Assembly (NCBI RefSeq): GCF_000247695.1
Contig: NW_004624734.1
Span: 30,293,410 to 30,357,409 of the forward strand
Direction of reading: 5' to 3'
DNA length: 64,000 nt
Source: Heterocephalus glaber
Taxonomy: Eukaryota > Chordata > Mammalia > Rodentia > Bathyergidae
In this document: positions 26,571-39,477 of the stretch, piece after piece
How the letters are laid out: each line of letters begins with the position of its first letter
Numbering within the stretch: the first letter of the stretch is position 1
Made by a program: the position numbers and the translations under genes
Notes under the pieces: model-generated
What the model saw: the letters and a program-made list of their open reading frames with translations, nothing else
The model's database searches: none
Told to the model about the DNA's origin: nothing

Positions 26571-26640
26571 TAGAGCTAGGAATGTAGCTCAGTGGTAGGT
26601 GCTCGAGGCCCTGGGTTCCATTCCCAACACAGCCAAAAAG
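26571..26640 (+). mobile_element. Old ID-type SINE
   Basis: AGCTAGGAATGTAGCTCAGT, then GGCCCTGGGTTCCATTCCC: the older ID type, without the GGTACCA end. Confidence 0.75.
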
Positions 26641-26689
26641 GGAAGGGTTTGGCAGAGATACCCACCGCTATGTTGGAGAGAGCGCCTTT

Positions 26690-27080
26690 ATACACAAAAG
26701 GCAAAACTGAAAAAGCCTAAGCCCTCCTCTACAGGAAAATTGAAAAGTAAACAAACTGTAGTACCTTCATACTAGTGAATAGTACTCAGCAATGAAGAGG
26801 AACAAGCTTCTGATATCACAACACCCAGGATGATCTCAAACACATGCTGAGTGAAAAAAGCTTACAGAAAGTATATGCAACATAACTCTATTTATGTGAA
26901 GTTTTAGAACAGGAGAAACTAATCTATGATGAAAAAATGAGAACAACGGTGAGAGGATTAACTGGGAAGGCCAGGGGGAAAAGAACTGGGGTGATGTGAT
27001 GCTGCTTTACAATACGATGAGTTTGCACTACACAGGTGTCCACATTTATCAAAATCTATCCAATGGTCTACTTAAGATCT
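26690..27080 (+). mobile_element. Old L1 3' fragment
   Basis: Sense-strand L1M-like text (GAATAGTACTCAGCAATGAA, TGAGTGAAAAAAGC, CTCTATTTATGTGAAG). Confidence 0.65.
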
Positions 27081-27458
27081 GTGCCTTTACAACTCTAGCT
27101 AATGGCCGGCTTAAGTATTTAGGATGATAGGTATTAATATCTCTAACTTAATTTACATGCATCCTCCTAAAAAAAAAAAAGTGGACAGATTAATGGATGT
27201 ATTATAAAAAATGTAAAATCTAGGTGGAGGATAAACTTTTTTCAATTTTTCTGCACCTAAACGTTCTCATAATAAAACACTGGAAAATTTGACTCAGTCA
27301 AGTCAGCTAAAGAAAACAAACTACCTGGTTAAATCTAAGTATTCAAAGGCTGGAAAAGAAATAGAAATTTTCCTACTTTTTCAATTGCCAAATGATTTTA
27401 TGGCTTGGAGAAATTTCTCAAATGGTAGAAACCATTCCACTTCTATTTTATTTTATTT

Positions 27459-27695
27459 TTTAAAATTCTTTTATTGGTACACTTTAGGTATACAATACGT
27501 TTACATTTATCATTGGGTGCTTGTACCTGTATACGATATATTTTGGTTCTTATTTTTTTCCCCATTACCTGTGCGCCCTTCACCCCCTCCACCCTTCCCT
27601 ATTTACATAGATTTCATTTCCATTTTTTTTCTTTTCTCATAATTTTTCTTTCCCTTCTTTCCTTTCCCCTTCCCCTCCTACCACCCCTTCCATTT
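27459..27695 (-). mobile_element. 5'-truncated L1 tail
   Basis: Reverse-strand L1 3'UTR of about 235 bp: TTTTATTGGTACACTTTAGG, TTTACATTTATCATTGGGTG, then a long pyrimidine-rich block. Closely related to the tail after the gap at 46562. Confidence 0.8.
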
Positions 27696-27787
27696 GTATT
27701 TTAAAAAGAGAGAATATTTTAGGAATCACTTGCTATTTTTGTAAATTCACAAACATCTCTATAAGTTGAAAAACGAACACTTTCTTG

Positions 27788-27870
27788 GACTTCATTTGTA
27801 GACCATGGAAGCCAGGGCCTTATATATGCTGAGCAAGGCTCTACCATTCTCCCACACTGTCAGTCCCTTA
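27788..27870 (-). mobile_element. Diverged ID-type SINE
   Basis: Reverse ID-like text (GCCTTATATATGCTGAGCAA, GGCTCTACCATTCTCCC); heavily mutated. Confidence 0.45.
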
Positions 27871-28039
27871 TGTAAACAGACTATAATGTCCTATTTCATC
27901 AACTGCCCACAACTCTTTATAGAAGAAAACAGCAAGATGAGCAATATGTTATGGTAATAGTTTGACTTAATAAATCCAGAGCTACCTACTCCTCCAGACA
28001 TACAGCATTAGAGGAAATACTGTTCTAATTAGCCATTCT

Positions 28040-28215
28040 TTCAAACGACATTTACTGAAGGCAATTCTAAAGGTGAATAATTTCTCTATTTCATAAGTAT
28101 TTTCTTGCAAAATACTCATGAAATATCTCACAGATGAGTAAATCAAGGTCCAGGAAGGTAGAAAGTCTTGCCCAAAAAGACACACAATCCACAAAACTGA
28201 GATTCAAAAATCAAC
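28040..28215 (-). mobile_element. MIR-type SINE remnant
   Basis: Weak MIR core in reverse (ACAGATGAGTAAATCAAGG, AGTCTTGCCCAAAA). Confidence 0.5.
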
Positions 28216-28219
28216 ATAA

Positions 28220-28910
28220 CACCAACTCCAGTCAGCTTTCTACCATGCAAAAAACACCAACCGACCCTCCAAAGCTCACCATCTGTGGCATGTCATGTAC
28301 AAAATAATTACAGCAAGATAAATGGAACTTAGTAACTTAAGGAAAACATAAAAGATGATCAGAGTTAAGACAATTTTTCTTGACTTTTCACTACACAGAG
28401 GTTCTTTAATTGCAAAAACTACAATTCCACCTTTGAAAGTACCCAGAAAAACTCCTGATATAGAAGATGTTGAATCCTATACAAAAAATCACAAGACTCT
28501 TAACTCAATGTGCGACCTCTCCACAGACTTAGGCTCTTTAAAAAGAAAAAAAAAGGGAACCTGCACAACAGCTCTGGCTTCCAAAGGCTCTGTGTAAATC
28601 CCAGCTCACCTATCTGCTAAGGACACGAACCAAGTCACTAATGGCTAAGTCTCATGAGGACACAGGGTTTGGGATAAAAAAAAATCTCCAGAGATACTGT
28701 GGTAATTCTTTGTTACCTGGAAAAATACTAGTACTGTTATATCTGATTAAATATTTCTAGCAGCAAGAGTGTGTGTGTCTGTGTGCTCATCATTGGTACA
28801 TGATTTTTACTGATTGTAATAAAGATCATTGGTCTTTAAAAAAGCTATACACATACTGAATAAAGTCATTATCACTTGTAATTATTATTGGAAGAGCATA
28901 CAAGTGATAA
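28220..28910. other. Intron sequence without recognised features
   Basis: AT-rich; nothing I can assign. Confidence 0.45.
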
Positions 28911-28913
28911 TCT

Positions 28914-29040
28914 ATGGCTAAGCCCAGCACTTGGGAAGCTGAGGCAGGAGGATCACCAGTTCAAGGCCACCCTGGGCTATACAATGAGTTCAAGGGAAGC
29001 CTGAACTACATAACGGAACCCCGTCTCAAAAAGCCAAAAT
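28914..29040 (+). mobile_element. B1 (7SL-derived) SINE
   Basis: CCCAGCACTTGGGAAGCTGA, GGCAGGAGGATCACCAG and CCCCGTCTCAAAAAG; it carries the internal B1 duplication and lacks the first bases. Confidence 0.85.
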
Positions 29041-29041
29041 A

Positions 29042-29129
29042 AGGGGCCGAGGATTTAGCCCAGTGGTTCTGTTGCCTAACTCGCAAGAGCAAGGTCCCAA
29101 GTTCGATCCTCGATACCAAAAAAAAAAAA
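29042..29129 (+). mobile_element. tRNA-derived SINE (ID-like)
   Basis: Full body, first of three tRNA-type copies in a row directly after a B1. Confidence 0.87.
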
Positions 29130-29141
29130 GGCCAAATACAT

Positions 29142-29227
29142 AGGCCGGGGATTTAGCTCAGTGGTTCTGGCGCCTGCCTTGCAAACAGCAGGTCCCGAAT
29201 TCAATCCCTAGTACCCCCCCGAAAAAA
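29142..29227 (+). mobile_element. tRNA-derived SINE (ID-like)
   Basis: Full body; its 3' end is altered to GTACCCCCCC. Confidence 0.85.
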
Positions 29228-29238
29228 TGTGGCTTTTT

Positions 29239-29325
29239 TTGGGCAGCCTGCTATGCAAGCTCAAGGACCCAAGTTCGATCCCCGGTACCAAAAAAAAAAT
29301 AAATAAATACATACATACATAATAA
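29239..29325 (+). mobile_element. 5'-truncated tRNA-derived SINE
   Basis: Only the 3' two-thirds remain (from CCTGCTATGCAAGC), with a tail that has grown into AAAT/ACAT repeats. Confidence 0.82.
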
Positions 29326-29534
29326 TCTCTGGCTAACATTTTAACCCAGAATGTTAGATTTTGCTTTATTTCAGGTATATTCTATCTGCCTCAATACTAC
29401 AGTACAAATGTATTTCCTAAAATGTTTACAAATCTTCTTTGCTGACCTCCCCCAACTTAGATCCATGCCCTGACATAAAACTTCTAAACTTCTAAAGAGA
29501 TAACAGTTCTAATGCTTGCAACTGCTTATTATTC

Positions 29535-30262
29535 CCAGGCTAGACTTTAAGTTCCTTGAAGGCAAAGTGTAGCATGTTCATTTCTAATCATTCACATTAC
29601 ATCTATGTGCTTGGAATAGATCTAAATTCTGAGATTATAGCAGTGAACAAAATAAAGTCCCTGCCTTAACAAGATAACAAAAACTTTAAACAAATACACA
29701 TACCAGTTAGTGATACATACCATTTAAGCAATAGTAAGCAGACTCCAGAGCGTGGTAAGAGCTCACAAGTTGCTGTTGCTGAACAGAAAAGAAAGGATGT
29801 CAGGGGAAGCCTCATATACCAGAAATCTGAAGTAGAGAAAGCCACACAGGTACTGGGAAGAATAAGTCAGAGGGAAGAGTAAGTGCAAATGCCCAAGGGC
29901 AGACATATAGTTGTTGGGAAGACACTGAGCAAGCAAATGTGTGGTTAGGGAAAGGGACAGACACACAAGGGAAGGCAGGCTCTAAAGGCAGAAGAGTGAC
30001 ATGATCTGAAAGAATCGCTCAGACTTCTATATAAAGAATAAAGAATAATGAACAGAAACAGTGAGCCTCACTGGAACACTTTATGAATCCAGAACGGAAA
30101 GAATGGTGCCCTCAACCAACAGTGACGACAGTGATGCTGATAGTGGTGACAATGAGCTGGGTATCGGCTGGGTTTTGAAGATACAACCAGCTAGGCTTGC
30201 TGATGCACTGGATGTGAAAAGAGAGAAACAGAAAAGTCAAGGAGAGCTTTTAAAAGATTTGG
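29535..30262 (+). mobile_element. Ancient dispersed repeat, probably L2-related
   Basis: Segments such as CAGTGAACAAAATAAAGTCC, AGTGACATGATCTGAAAGAA and GGCTTGCTGATGCACTGGAT recur in mammalian genomes as an ancient interspersed repeat. I cannot confirm the class. The 72-codon frame at 30061-30279 lies inside it and is not a gene. Confidence 0.4.
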
Positions 30263-30263
30263 G

Positions 30264-30362
30264 AAGGGCTGGGATATGACTCAGTGAGTGGTACAGTGCT
30301 TGCCTAGCAATCTGGAGTCCTTGGGTTCCATCCCCAGCACAGCCAAAAAGAAAAAAAACAAA
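30264..30362 (+). mobile_element. Old ID-type SINE
   Basis: GGGCTGGGATATGACTCAGT, TTGGGTTCCATCCCCAGCAC and an A-rich tail. Confidence 0.8.
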
Positions 30363-30369
30363 AGACTTG

Positions 30370-31480
30370 GAATTGCCTTAATTGAAAAAATTAAGTCAGA
30401 GTAGCAATTTTATTTTCCCAGATCCAGCAAAGTATCTAGTAGACTGTAGGTACTCAAATATTTGCGATTTAACTGATAAACTCCCAAAGTCAAGTAAATT
30501 CAATGCACTGGTTTCCATTTGCTCTAATATTCCTTCAGCAGTGTTTGTTAATTACACAAAGAGACTTAACCATGATCACACAGTTAACTGTAGATGCTAA
30601 CACAGAAATTTTACACTGGGACACAGCAACTACTAATCCTAACAGCTCAGGAATCATTTTCCATTTTAAATCTACAACTCTCCTGGATACAAGAGAAATC
30701 TGCTATGAAAACTCTGACATCCTGAGGATTCTTACACCCGAAGTAATTAACCTGTTCATGAATGATGTCATATTCCTGGAAGGTATAGTGGTTCTATTAG
30801 AACTCCCTAGGCCAGAATTAATTGAAATTATAACACTACATGATAAAACTTTCAGAATTCGACAAGACTCAACAAGTCTCCTAAAAAGCGTCTAAAAATA
30901 GCTTTTTAAAGCTCAAACAATGAGTCCCTTCAAAACAATTTCAAAGAAAAATTGGAATCTGCTTGAGAATGTGAAATTTAGCACATCTTCTCCCAAGCAG
31001 GTATTTTTTCTGCCAATAAGGCTAAGTGAAACTGCGAGTCACTGAGGAAGAATTGAGTGTCTTCACTTTTGGCGCTTCTCAGTAGAATTGCGTTCAGGGA
31101 CTTTAGTCTAGGTCCATGAAAAACCATAGGTTACCAAAAATATACTCAAAGAAATTCTCTGAAAATAAAAGTTACTATGCTTTCCTCCTTCCGGTTACTT
31201 TAAATTTTTAACTAAAACTTTTAAGTATCATTTCTCTCCACAGCAGTTTCCCTAACGCCCCACTGTAACCTACTGTGCTTTTTTTTTTTTTTTTAAGTGC
31301 GCTTAAAACTTTCAGGGAAAATAAGCATAAAAACATATTCACAGAAGCTGGTCCTAGTAGATTAAGCAACAGGCAGTACTGTACTTTCCTTTTTCCTATC
31401 AAAGGCCTCGAACCAACCCAAACAAATCTCTGAAATGCCAGCCAGATTCCCCGTATCTCAGTCGCTCCCTCTCCCCAACG
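30370..31480. other. Intron sequence up to the CpG island
   Basis: A 130-codon plus-strand frame (30503-30895) has no recognisable domain, splice context or codon signature and is likely chance. A T-run lies at 31279-31294. Confidence 0.45.
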
Positions 31481-31699
31481 CTGGCCTGGAAATGCCGTAG
31501 TCACTGACCTCGGAGCCGAACAGAAAAGAGCCGACGGCGAGCAAAACACAGATCAAGAGGCACTGACAGTTACGGGCCAGGTTTACAGCCAACACCGCGA
31601 AGCGAGCGGGAGCCCGGAGCCCACACGCGGTCACGCTCCGAGCGGGGTGCACACGTCCTCTCCCCACTCCGAGGCAGGGAGCGCGGCGGGGCGGCGGAG

Positions 31700-31725
31700 G
31701 GGGACCTCGCAGGGGGACCTCGCAG
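31700..31725 (+). repeat. 13-bp tandem duplication in the CpG island
   Basis: The unit GGGGACCTCGCAG occurs twice in perfect tandem within the intronic part of the CpG island. Confidence 0.85.
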
Positions 31726-31797
31726 GGAGCGCCCGGGGAGGAGGGAGCGCCCCAGGTGCCCGGCGGAGCGGAGAGCAGAGACGCGCGAGCGGCCTCA

Positions 31798-32522
<725 letters not shown>

Positions 32523-32583
32523 CTTGTCTCCTAACACCAGGCGCCCGAGCCCGGCCCACGGCCCGCGCCACCCCCGCCTCTGC

Positions 32584-32621
32584 TGCCGCCGCCACCGCCG
32601 CCGCCGCCGCCGCCACCGCCG
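32584..32621 (+). repeat. Imperfect (GCC)n repeat near the promoter
   Basis: A second GCC-rich trinucleotide tract, broken twice by ACC units, just upstream of the YY1-type element relative to PCNX1. Confidence 0.8.
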
Positions 32622-32899
32622 ACGCGATTCCCGCCGGCCGCCAGCTTGGGCCTAGCGGAGCTAGCGACCCGGCGCCCGGGAGGGACGCGGAGGAAGCCGC
32701 GCCCCCGCCGGCTCCTCCCCTCCTGTTCCCCCGCCCTCTGAGTGGGGCCTGTAGGGCGCGCGGGCGCCTCCTGCCGGCGCCCAGGAGAAGGCCGCGCGGC
32801 CGAGGCCGGAGTCTGCGGAGGGCGCGGTGACCGGCTGGGGGGCCCCAGGGGACCCAAGTTGTGTCCCTGGTAGACGAACCTGGCGAGTTCACTTAGTGC

Positions 32900-35800
32900 C
32901 TGAACTGGGTCTTTCTGCAGCCAAGATCTACTGTATAGGCTTTGTCTTCAGAAAAGCACCCTGGCTGATGTTTTGTGGTATGAAAGACCGAGGAACGATT
33001 GAAGCCAGGAACTCTGAAGGCCTGGGAGAATTAGGTGCGGCTAGTGGCATCGCTGAAAAACCACAAATGCACACAGTTTGCGTAGGCTTTTGGAGCCTAC
33101 CCAGAGACGAGTTGAGTGAAAGAAAGGCACATCCAGAATTGCAAGGATTTACTACTTTCAAAGAGACAAATTGATAGAAGTTGGAAGAGATATAAAAGCA
33201 TGGAGCCGGCAAGTTATCTCTTGTGCACCATAACTTTATTTTTAGCAGCCATTTTTTATCAATGGGCCAATCTAAACAGGGTTGAAAGATTAACTGTGAC
33301 TCCACCCCAAGTTACAATAGTGTCTTGTACTTTTTATAGCTGTGAAAACTGCGAATCATTCTTGGCTCTGTGCATGTCTGATCTCATTGAATGAATTTCT
33401 TTTTTTAAAAGTTTGAAGGTTGAGTTTATCAGAGCAGTGAAAGTACTCTATATTCCCAGATTAAAGTTGCTGTCATTGAGGGAAGCGAGACAGCCAAAGA
33501 AACCAGTGACATTGTAAGGTGAATAGTGAAAAACCATCGCAATATTCCCGAGTAGCATGCTACTTTATAATGTACAAATATTTCCTCAGCGGTTGCATCT
33601 AACCTTCACAGCACTGCTGTGAGGCCAGCATAAACAGGCCCTTCTCCCTTTATGAGTGAGGGGTCTTACACTCAAGGGCGCTAAATGACTGTCCAAAGTA
33701 ATAAGTGGTTGAGAACTCAGCTGTCAAGCAGTCATCCTCACCACACGGAGATTTCAAAGTTTGTATTTTTTCAGTGCTCTCTACCTATCCACTTGGGTAA
33801 GAATTTGAACTGATAACTTCTGGTTACCTGTGGTTAGCTTAAATATATGACCACTTGTTCTCAAAGTGAAGTTAAGGGACATCACCTAAGAACTTGTTAG
33901 AAATTCCAATTCTCAAGCACTGCTCTCCGGAAACAGGGTGGTGGGCCCTAGCAATCTATTTTAAGAAGCCTTCCGAAGGATTCCAGGAGACCTTCAAGGT
34001 TGAACTACCACTGTGAAACAGTCTTGATTTGTTTATTTTCTTATACTCACAGAGCCATTGAGTTCCTATGAAGTAGGTATCTTAAAACTGACAGATGTGA
34101 ATGAACAAGGCCAAAATATATTTCAAAATATATCTAGAAGCAAAATTGAGATTGGAGAATGTAATGTTAAAATTAAAGTAGGAGTCTTGTGGCTTGGTTG
34201 CAAACCCAAGGTATTGTCAAGTTTTAATTTGTTTCTCCTAAAGGAGACAGGAAAGCTCTTGGAGGAGATTTTGGATGTGATCCCAAGCTTTCCCACACAA
34301 AGAAAGATGTAAACAAGGATAAAATTCCAATACCAAATCAGATTCCACACCAGAAAACATCCGATGTGGTTTAATATGAAAGGATTAAGTATAATAAGGG
34401 TGAGGTAGACTGGGAGAAATGGAGACTCGAACTAGATACATCCATGGAATGAGAGGTAGACCCAGCTGGCCTGATAAATGTTCAGCCAGAAGATAGTATC
34501 TGAAGAATATGGAACTGGCGCCAAGCCAGAAAAGCAGCTAGCGCAGGCTGGTTGAGCAGAGAATGTGAGCATTGTAAACCAATGGACAGCTGGAACAAAG
34601 CCTTGGGAAATCCAGGAGCAAGCAAAAATGGGGAAATCATGGCAAGCATTGAGAAAATGTGTTACTTATAGCAAGGCCCTGGCCTCATTGCTGAAGTTTT
34701 CCAGGTCCAAATTCAGGTCCTTGAGCTGATATTCTAGACCATTTTGGGGAACTCAGGAGAACAAGACAATTGATTATCCAAAGGCTGATCTAGAGGACAA
34801 AGTGATACTTGAAAAAGCAGTAGCATAATACCTAGAAATGGGGCTGAATTTCACACTGAGCACAGTGGCCTTATGCTGAGGTCCCCGAGTCATAGAACAG
34901 AACTCTGATTCCCCATTAGTATCGCTAGGCTTGATTCTGGAGCCTAGGTATGAAAGGCACAGGGCAACCAACAGTCAGTCAGTTGAAGGGGGCCAGCAAG
35001 ATGGGTAGGCCCAGAAAGTAGAACAAAAGCATTTACAGACTACATCTTTGAGCTCTGGACTGTCTGGAGCATTTGGAGAAAATGCTAATTAACTAAAGGA
35101 GTTAGCAAAATTGAAAGAACCCAAAGAAAAGGCTGACCTTTCCAACTGACTGACTCAGTCGTTGGGGGAGGGGGAGGTCTACAGTGGTTTTTATCTGTAG
35201 CTTTCAAAATGTTTATGAATGCTGCCATGACAAGCTTCCTATTTATAGAGAGGTTAAGAGGTTTGCCCCAGGTAACCCATTCTGTCATACCCATAAAATG
35301 TAACACCAGGACAAAAATTGAGGAAAATCTAATTTGCTGAGTGTTAACCCTTTTAGCCAGGCGTAAAAGCCATCAATATGGTATACTTAACATGTCAAAG
35401 TTAGCAGCCATGACATACTACCAAACCACCACCTGACATTTGCTCATCTTTCAGCTAATCCTATTAAAATTATGCTTCCTGACTAACTCATGGGTCCCTT
35501 GAGGACTGGTAATGCTCTACAGCAGATGCTCTCTCCTGCCTGAAAGGGACAAGGCTGAGTGGGCAAAACTTTCTAATAGCCCCACCCAAGCCTACCTGGG
35601 ACCAGAGGCATACATACTGTCAGTTATGTGGTGGCAGTTATCTACTTTAGACATCAGGGCCTGCGTGCCCTGACAACAACTCAAATGTGCAAGCATCCTA
35701 CCTTTTCCCAAACCAGCCCCTCTTCATTCTTTTAGTGAAACCAACATTTTCCAACTAGTTCAGGCTTGGACCCTCATGTACCCTCCCCCGTGGTCTGGAC

Positions 35801-36130
35801 TCCAACAGTCTTCCTTCTGCTCTGCCCTTCCTTTATGTTGCCAGATCAGCCATCCTACTGCATGCCCTCATTAATTCATACCCAGTAGCCTCCTGTTGCC
35901 ACCAGGCTCTACTCTTCAAAACCATGCCACCTTCCACTAGTAAATTAATCTCCCTACTCCACCTTTCTTTAAAGCCTTTAATTCCTTTCTGTGGCATATA
36001 AAGATGTGCTGCTTAGCTAGACATTCAGGGTGCCCACAATCTGAATCACCATTTTTTCTAATGTAACTCCCCAACATAAACCCTTTGTTTTTGTAAATAT
36101 CAGCATACTCACTTATTGATTTATTTTTAC
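32900..36130. other. Upstream flank of PCNX1
   Basis: Non-repetitive-looking sequence beyond the CpG island. Apart from a MIR remnant (33565-33735) I see no gene. Short plus-strand frames at 32827-33394 could fall in a divergent promoter transcript, but none resembles a protein. Confidence 0.45.
33565..33735 (-). mobile_element. MIR-type SINE remnant
   Basis: Reverse MIR core (CCTTCACAGCACTGCTGTGA, CCCTTTATGAGTGAGG, AGTGGTTGAGAACTCAG). Confidence 0.6.
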
Positions 36131-36136
36131 TCGTTT

Positions 36137-36226
36137 TTTGTTTTTTTTTTTTGGTGCTGAGGCTCAAACTCGGGACCTTGTGCTTGCGCGGCAGGCGCCG
36201 GAACCACTGAGCTAAATCCCCAGCCC
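36137..36226 (-). mobile_element. tRNA-derived SINE (ID-like)
   Basis: Full-length minus-strand copy with a poly-T (A tail) at its left. Confidence 0.87.
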
Positions 36227-36239
36227 TAATTCATATATT

Positions 36240-36440
36240 TTTTCTTTCCCTTTCTTTCTTTGTTTTTGTTTTTCTTTGTTTGTTCTGAGAAGTGAACCCA
36301 GGCATCACTAAGCTGTATCCTCAGCCCTTCTTCACTTTTCGAATTTTGAGACGAGGTCTCCCTGAGTTGCCTAGGTTGGTTTCAAACTCGATCTTCCTTC
36401 TGTCTCTGGGATTACAGGCCTGCACCACAACACCCAGCTT
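36240..36440 (-). mobile_element. B1-dID-like dimeric SINE
   Basis: T-rich tail, degraded ID half (GAAGTGAACCCAGGCATCAC), then B1-like half (GAGACGAGGTCTCCCTGAGT, GGGATTACAGGCCTGCACCA). Confidence 0.78.
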
Positions 36441-36849
36441 CATTCGTGTATTTTTTGAACAGCCTTGCACACTTACATGTTCCCTCAGCGCTTGATTGTG
36501 TGCTGTTTTATCTCTCCAGTTGAACTGTGAGCCAGGCACTGCTCTGGAGCCCCGTGTAATAAGCATAAAAGCTGTTAGATCAGTTGACAAAGTTCATACA
36601 AGTTGCAAAAAGCACAAAAACCAATGACTTTCCAGTCAGAGGTTGTTATTTGTTTTTGCATATATTTGGAAGTTCTTCAACATTTAAAAGCATTTCACCA
36701 GTTTAGAAAATCATTTCAAGAAGGGGAAAAAATATGAAATAAAGGTGAAGAGAATTGGGAAGGGAAAAGAACCCTAGAGTTCTCTGGTTTTCTTTTTAGC
36801 CACTTGCTATATACCACTTTATATAATAGGGAAAAAAATGTCAGAAGAA

Positions 36850-37065
36850 GGGTGGAGAACCTAATGTGGTCACACGGGCCTGTAATCCCACCTACGTGAG
36901 AGGCTGAGATGAGAATCAAAAGTTGGAGGCCAGCCTAGGTAATTCAGGGAGTCCGTGTCTCAAAAATCAAATTAAGGGGCTGGAGATGTAGCTCCAAGGC
37001 TAAGCTGTTGCCAGGCATGTGCAAGGTACTGGTTCAGTCCCCAGTACTGCAAAAAAAGAGGGGTG
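36850..37065 (+). mobile_element. B1-dID-like dimeric SINE
   Basis: B1-like half (CCTGTAATCCCACCTACGTG, GTCCGTGTCTCAAAA), then ID-like half (GGGGCTGGAGATGTAGCTCC) ending CCCCAGTACTGC plus A tail. A clear sense-strand dimer. Confidence 0.85.
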
Positions 37066-37439
37066 GTAAAGAGACTCCCTAAATCTTATTTAATACAATT
37101 ATAAAATAATGATATCTGGATACAGAAGTAAAAACAAAAGGTTTTCTTACTACCTAGGAGATGATTCTTCTTGGAAATCTCAATTCAATCTGCTTTTTAA
37201 AATGTCTATTCCGTACTCTAACACATTTTAATCGACACTAACTAGTTCAGTAATTCCCATTATGGTTTTATGTCATCCTGAGAGTATCTGCTGTTACATC
37301 TCAAAAAACCAATTAACTTTTCTTAAATTCACACACAACACTTTCAGGGCAGGGAAGGAATAGGAAGGAAAGAAATTTGTAGGATATTTGCAAAACTCCC
37401 CAAATGGTGTCTAATGTGTTTACCTACATCATGTCAAAG

Positions 37440-37678
37440 AGTTTACTTTTCTTCTTTCTTCTGTCTCCCTCCCTCCCTCTTTCCCTCCCTCCTTCTCTTT
37501 CCCAAGAGTTTTCAGGAATTGAACCCAGCAGGGCCTTCACGGGGAGCCAAATCCCAAGGCCCTTTTTTATTTTTTTATTTTAAAACTTTAGAGTTAGTTG
37601 CCCAGTCTGGCCTTGATCTTCCTGCCTGAGCTTCCCAGAGTGCTAGGATTATAGGTATGTGGCACCAAGTCGGCCTTA
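37440..37678 (-). mobile_element. B1-dID-like dimeric SINE with C/T-rich tail
   Basis: Pyrimidine-rich tail (37440-37500), ID-like half (GGAATTGAACCCAGCAGGGC), then B1-like half (GTGCTAGGATTATAGGTATG). Confidence 0.75.
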
Positions 37679-38114
37679 CCTTTCTATTCCAACCAGGACA
37701 GCCTTAATTCCAGCAGGACCTACTGGCCAACTGATGCAGCAGGGTGATTCTCCAAAGAGTTCACCCCCTGTGTTAGTAGTTACCAGTGTCATCTGGATCA
37801 TTTGTCTTTTCGGTGCAAAGATGAGTCACCTCTGAAGGCTGTCCCTAAGAGGATAGCTGAGAAAACTGCAGCAAGCATTGCCACAGGAGTAAGAAACAGA
37901 CTTAATTTTAATTGTGCTGTATGTCATTTGTACTTTTCTAAATTTTAAGTCATGTATATCACCCATGTTTTTAAAGTAATAACTTGGGAACTGATGCAGA
38001 TTACTAGGTTCTGGCCACAACTTGCTAAATCAAAACCTCTCCCAGGGGACTCAGAGGACCCTGCATTTTTAATATGCTTCCTTACGCATCTGTAAATGAG
38101 TATTAGTGATCACT

Positions 38115-38295
38115 GCCCTTGACTTTTCTTTTTTTATCTCTTCTTTCTTTTTTTTTTCTGCTGGACCCCCTGCCAACACTTTTCTCCTCCTCTCCCTCTT
38201 CTTCCTCTTCTCTCTCTTCCTCTTCATCTTTTTCTGTGCTGAGGATCAAACCCAGCTAAGCACAAGTTCTACCACTGAGCCACACCCCTAGCCTT
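38115..38295 (-). mobile_element. ID-type SINE with expanded CT-rich tail
   Basis: The ID body at 38232-38295 (GTGCTGAGGATCAAACCCAG, ACCACTGAGCCACACCCCTA) is preceded by a long C/T-rich tail. Confidence 0.7.
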
Positions 38296-38704
38296 CCTTC
38301 ACTTCTTTATCCATTTTAGATCTCATAGTTTTGCAGTTTCATAGCTAGCAACTCTACTACTTTCTCCCTCAAACTTGCCATCAGCCAAAACTTGCCATCA
38401 GCCAAAACTATAACCGTATAGATCTTCCTGTAGCACACAGACTAACAGAACTTTCCAGGTTCTAGTCTTAACTTTTACCTGAATTCTTCCTGGCCATCCC
38501 TTGGTTCTTTCTCAACACTTCTGCCTCTCTTAATGACTTTTACAATCTCAACAATGTTCTCAAGACATCCATACCACTCTCACTGTCACAAGAAGCATAG
38601 AGGAGATAAGACTGTAACTCCTCAGTTTCCCACTCTCCTACTTCTGAATTTATCTACATACACTTTCATCATTCCTTCCTTTTCTTCTTTTTTTTTTTTC
38701 CTTC

Positions 38705-39110
38705 GTGGAACAAGTGTTAATCTCTGCACCTGTGCTCTGGAGCCCATCATCTGCTGTTTGTTGGCCTTGGTCCTCAGCTGCCGCAAGGTTTCCTGCACTT
38801 TCTACTGGAACTTCCTTCAGCCCATACACAGGCACCCACAGCCTTGTGCCTATTCTAGCCTCCCACTTTCTCCTCACCATCACAGCCAAGTCTCCAATGA
38901 AATGATGTCTCTCACATGTTTTGAACTACATTCTTATCACTGCTCTTGCCCATATCACCAATTATTCCCTAGTTTCCAAATCTAGCAGGCGCTTTTCAGT
39001 CCGCTCTTACTTAATCTCTGCTTCAAGAACATCACTCATTCTTCCAATTTTCCTCTTACTTCCCTGACCACGCTGGACTCAAGTCTGCTTTGTAGAATCC
39101 TCATCTTCCT
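38705..39110 (+). mobile_element. Possible ancient L2 fragment
   Basis: Text such as TCACCAATTATTCCCTAG and CGCTTTTCAGTCCGCTCTTA resembles the L2 reverse-transcriptase region, but many changes make this uncertain. The 150-codon frame here is not intact RT. Confidence 0.35.
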
Positions 39111-39477
39111 TGTGCTCCTAAAAGGTTGTCAGAAGATGAATAAAGGTAGAAAACCCCATCAACCACTCCTAGGATTCTTTTTGATCAGACAGCTGCTACA
39201 TACAGTCTCCCAATCTGGATCATATAGTGAACCTCAGCCTCTGGAACTACCAGAAAATGAAAACAAACTGTTCATGACAGATGATTACAAATATGGCACT
39301 TCAAAAATATTTGTGAAAATCGTTGTCTCGGGAACACAAAAATGAACTGTGCTTTAACCTTTACAATTGTAATTTAAATTTTGCTCTGAGGGTTTAAGTC
39401 CCTCACTCATAACAGCCTCCGGTTTACTATATTTTCCTAAGCTTCCTAATCTTTAATTTAGGAGGAGTTTTGTCTTG

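Noticed and set aside
30503..30895. A 130-codon plus-strand frame in intron 1
   Set aside because: No domain, no promoter or splice context and unremarkable codon use; consistent with chance.
38533..38985. A 150-codon plus-strand frame
   Set aside because: It spans T-rich sequence and a probable old LINE fragment, with no recognisable protein.
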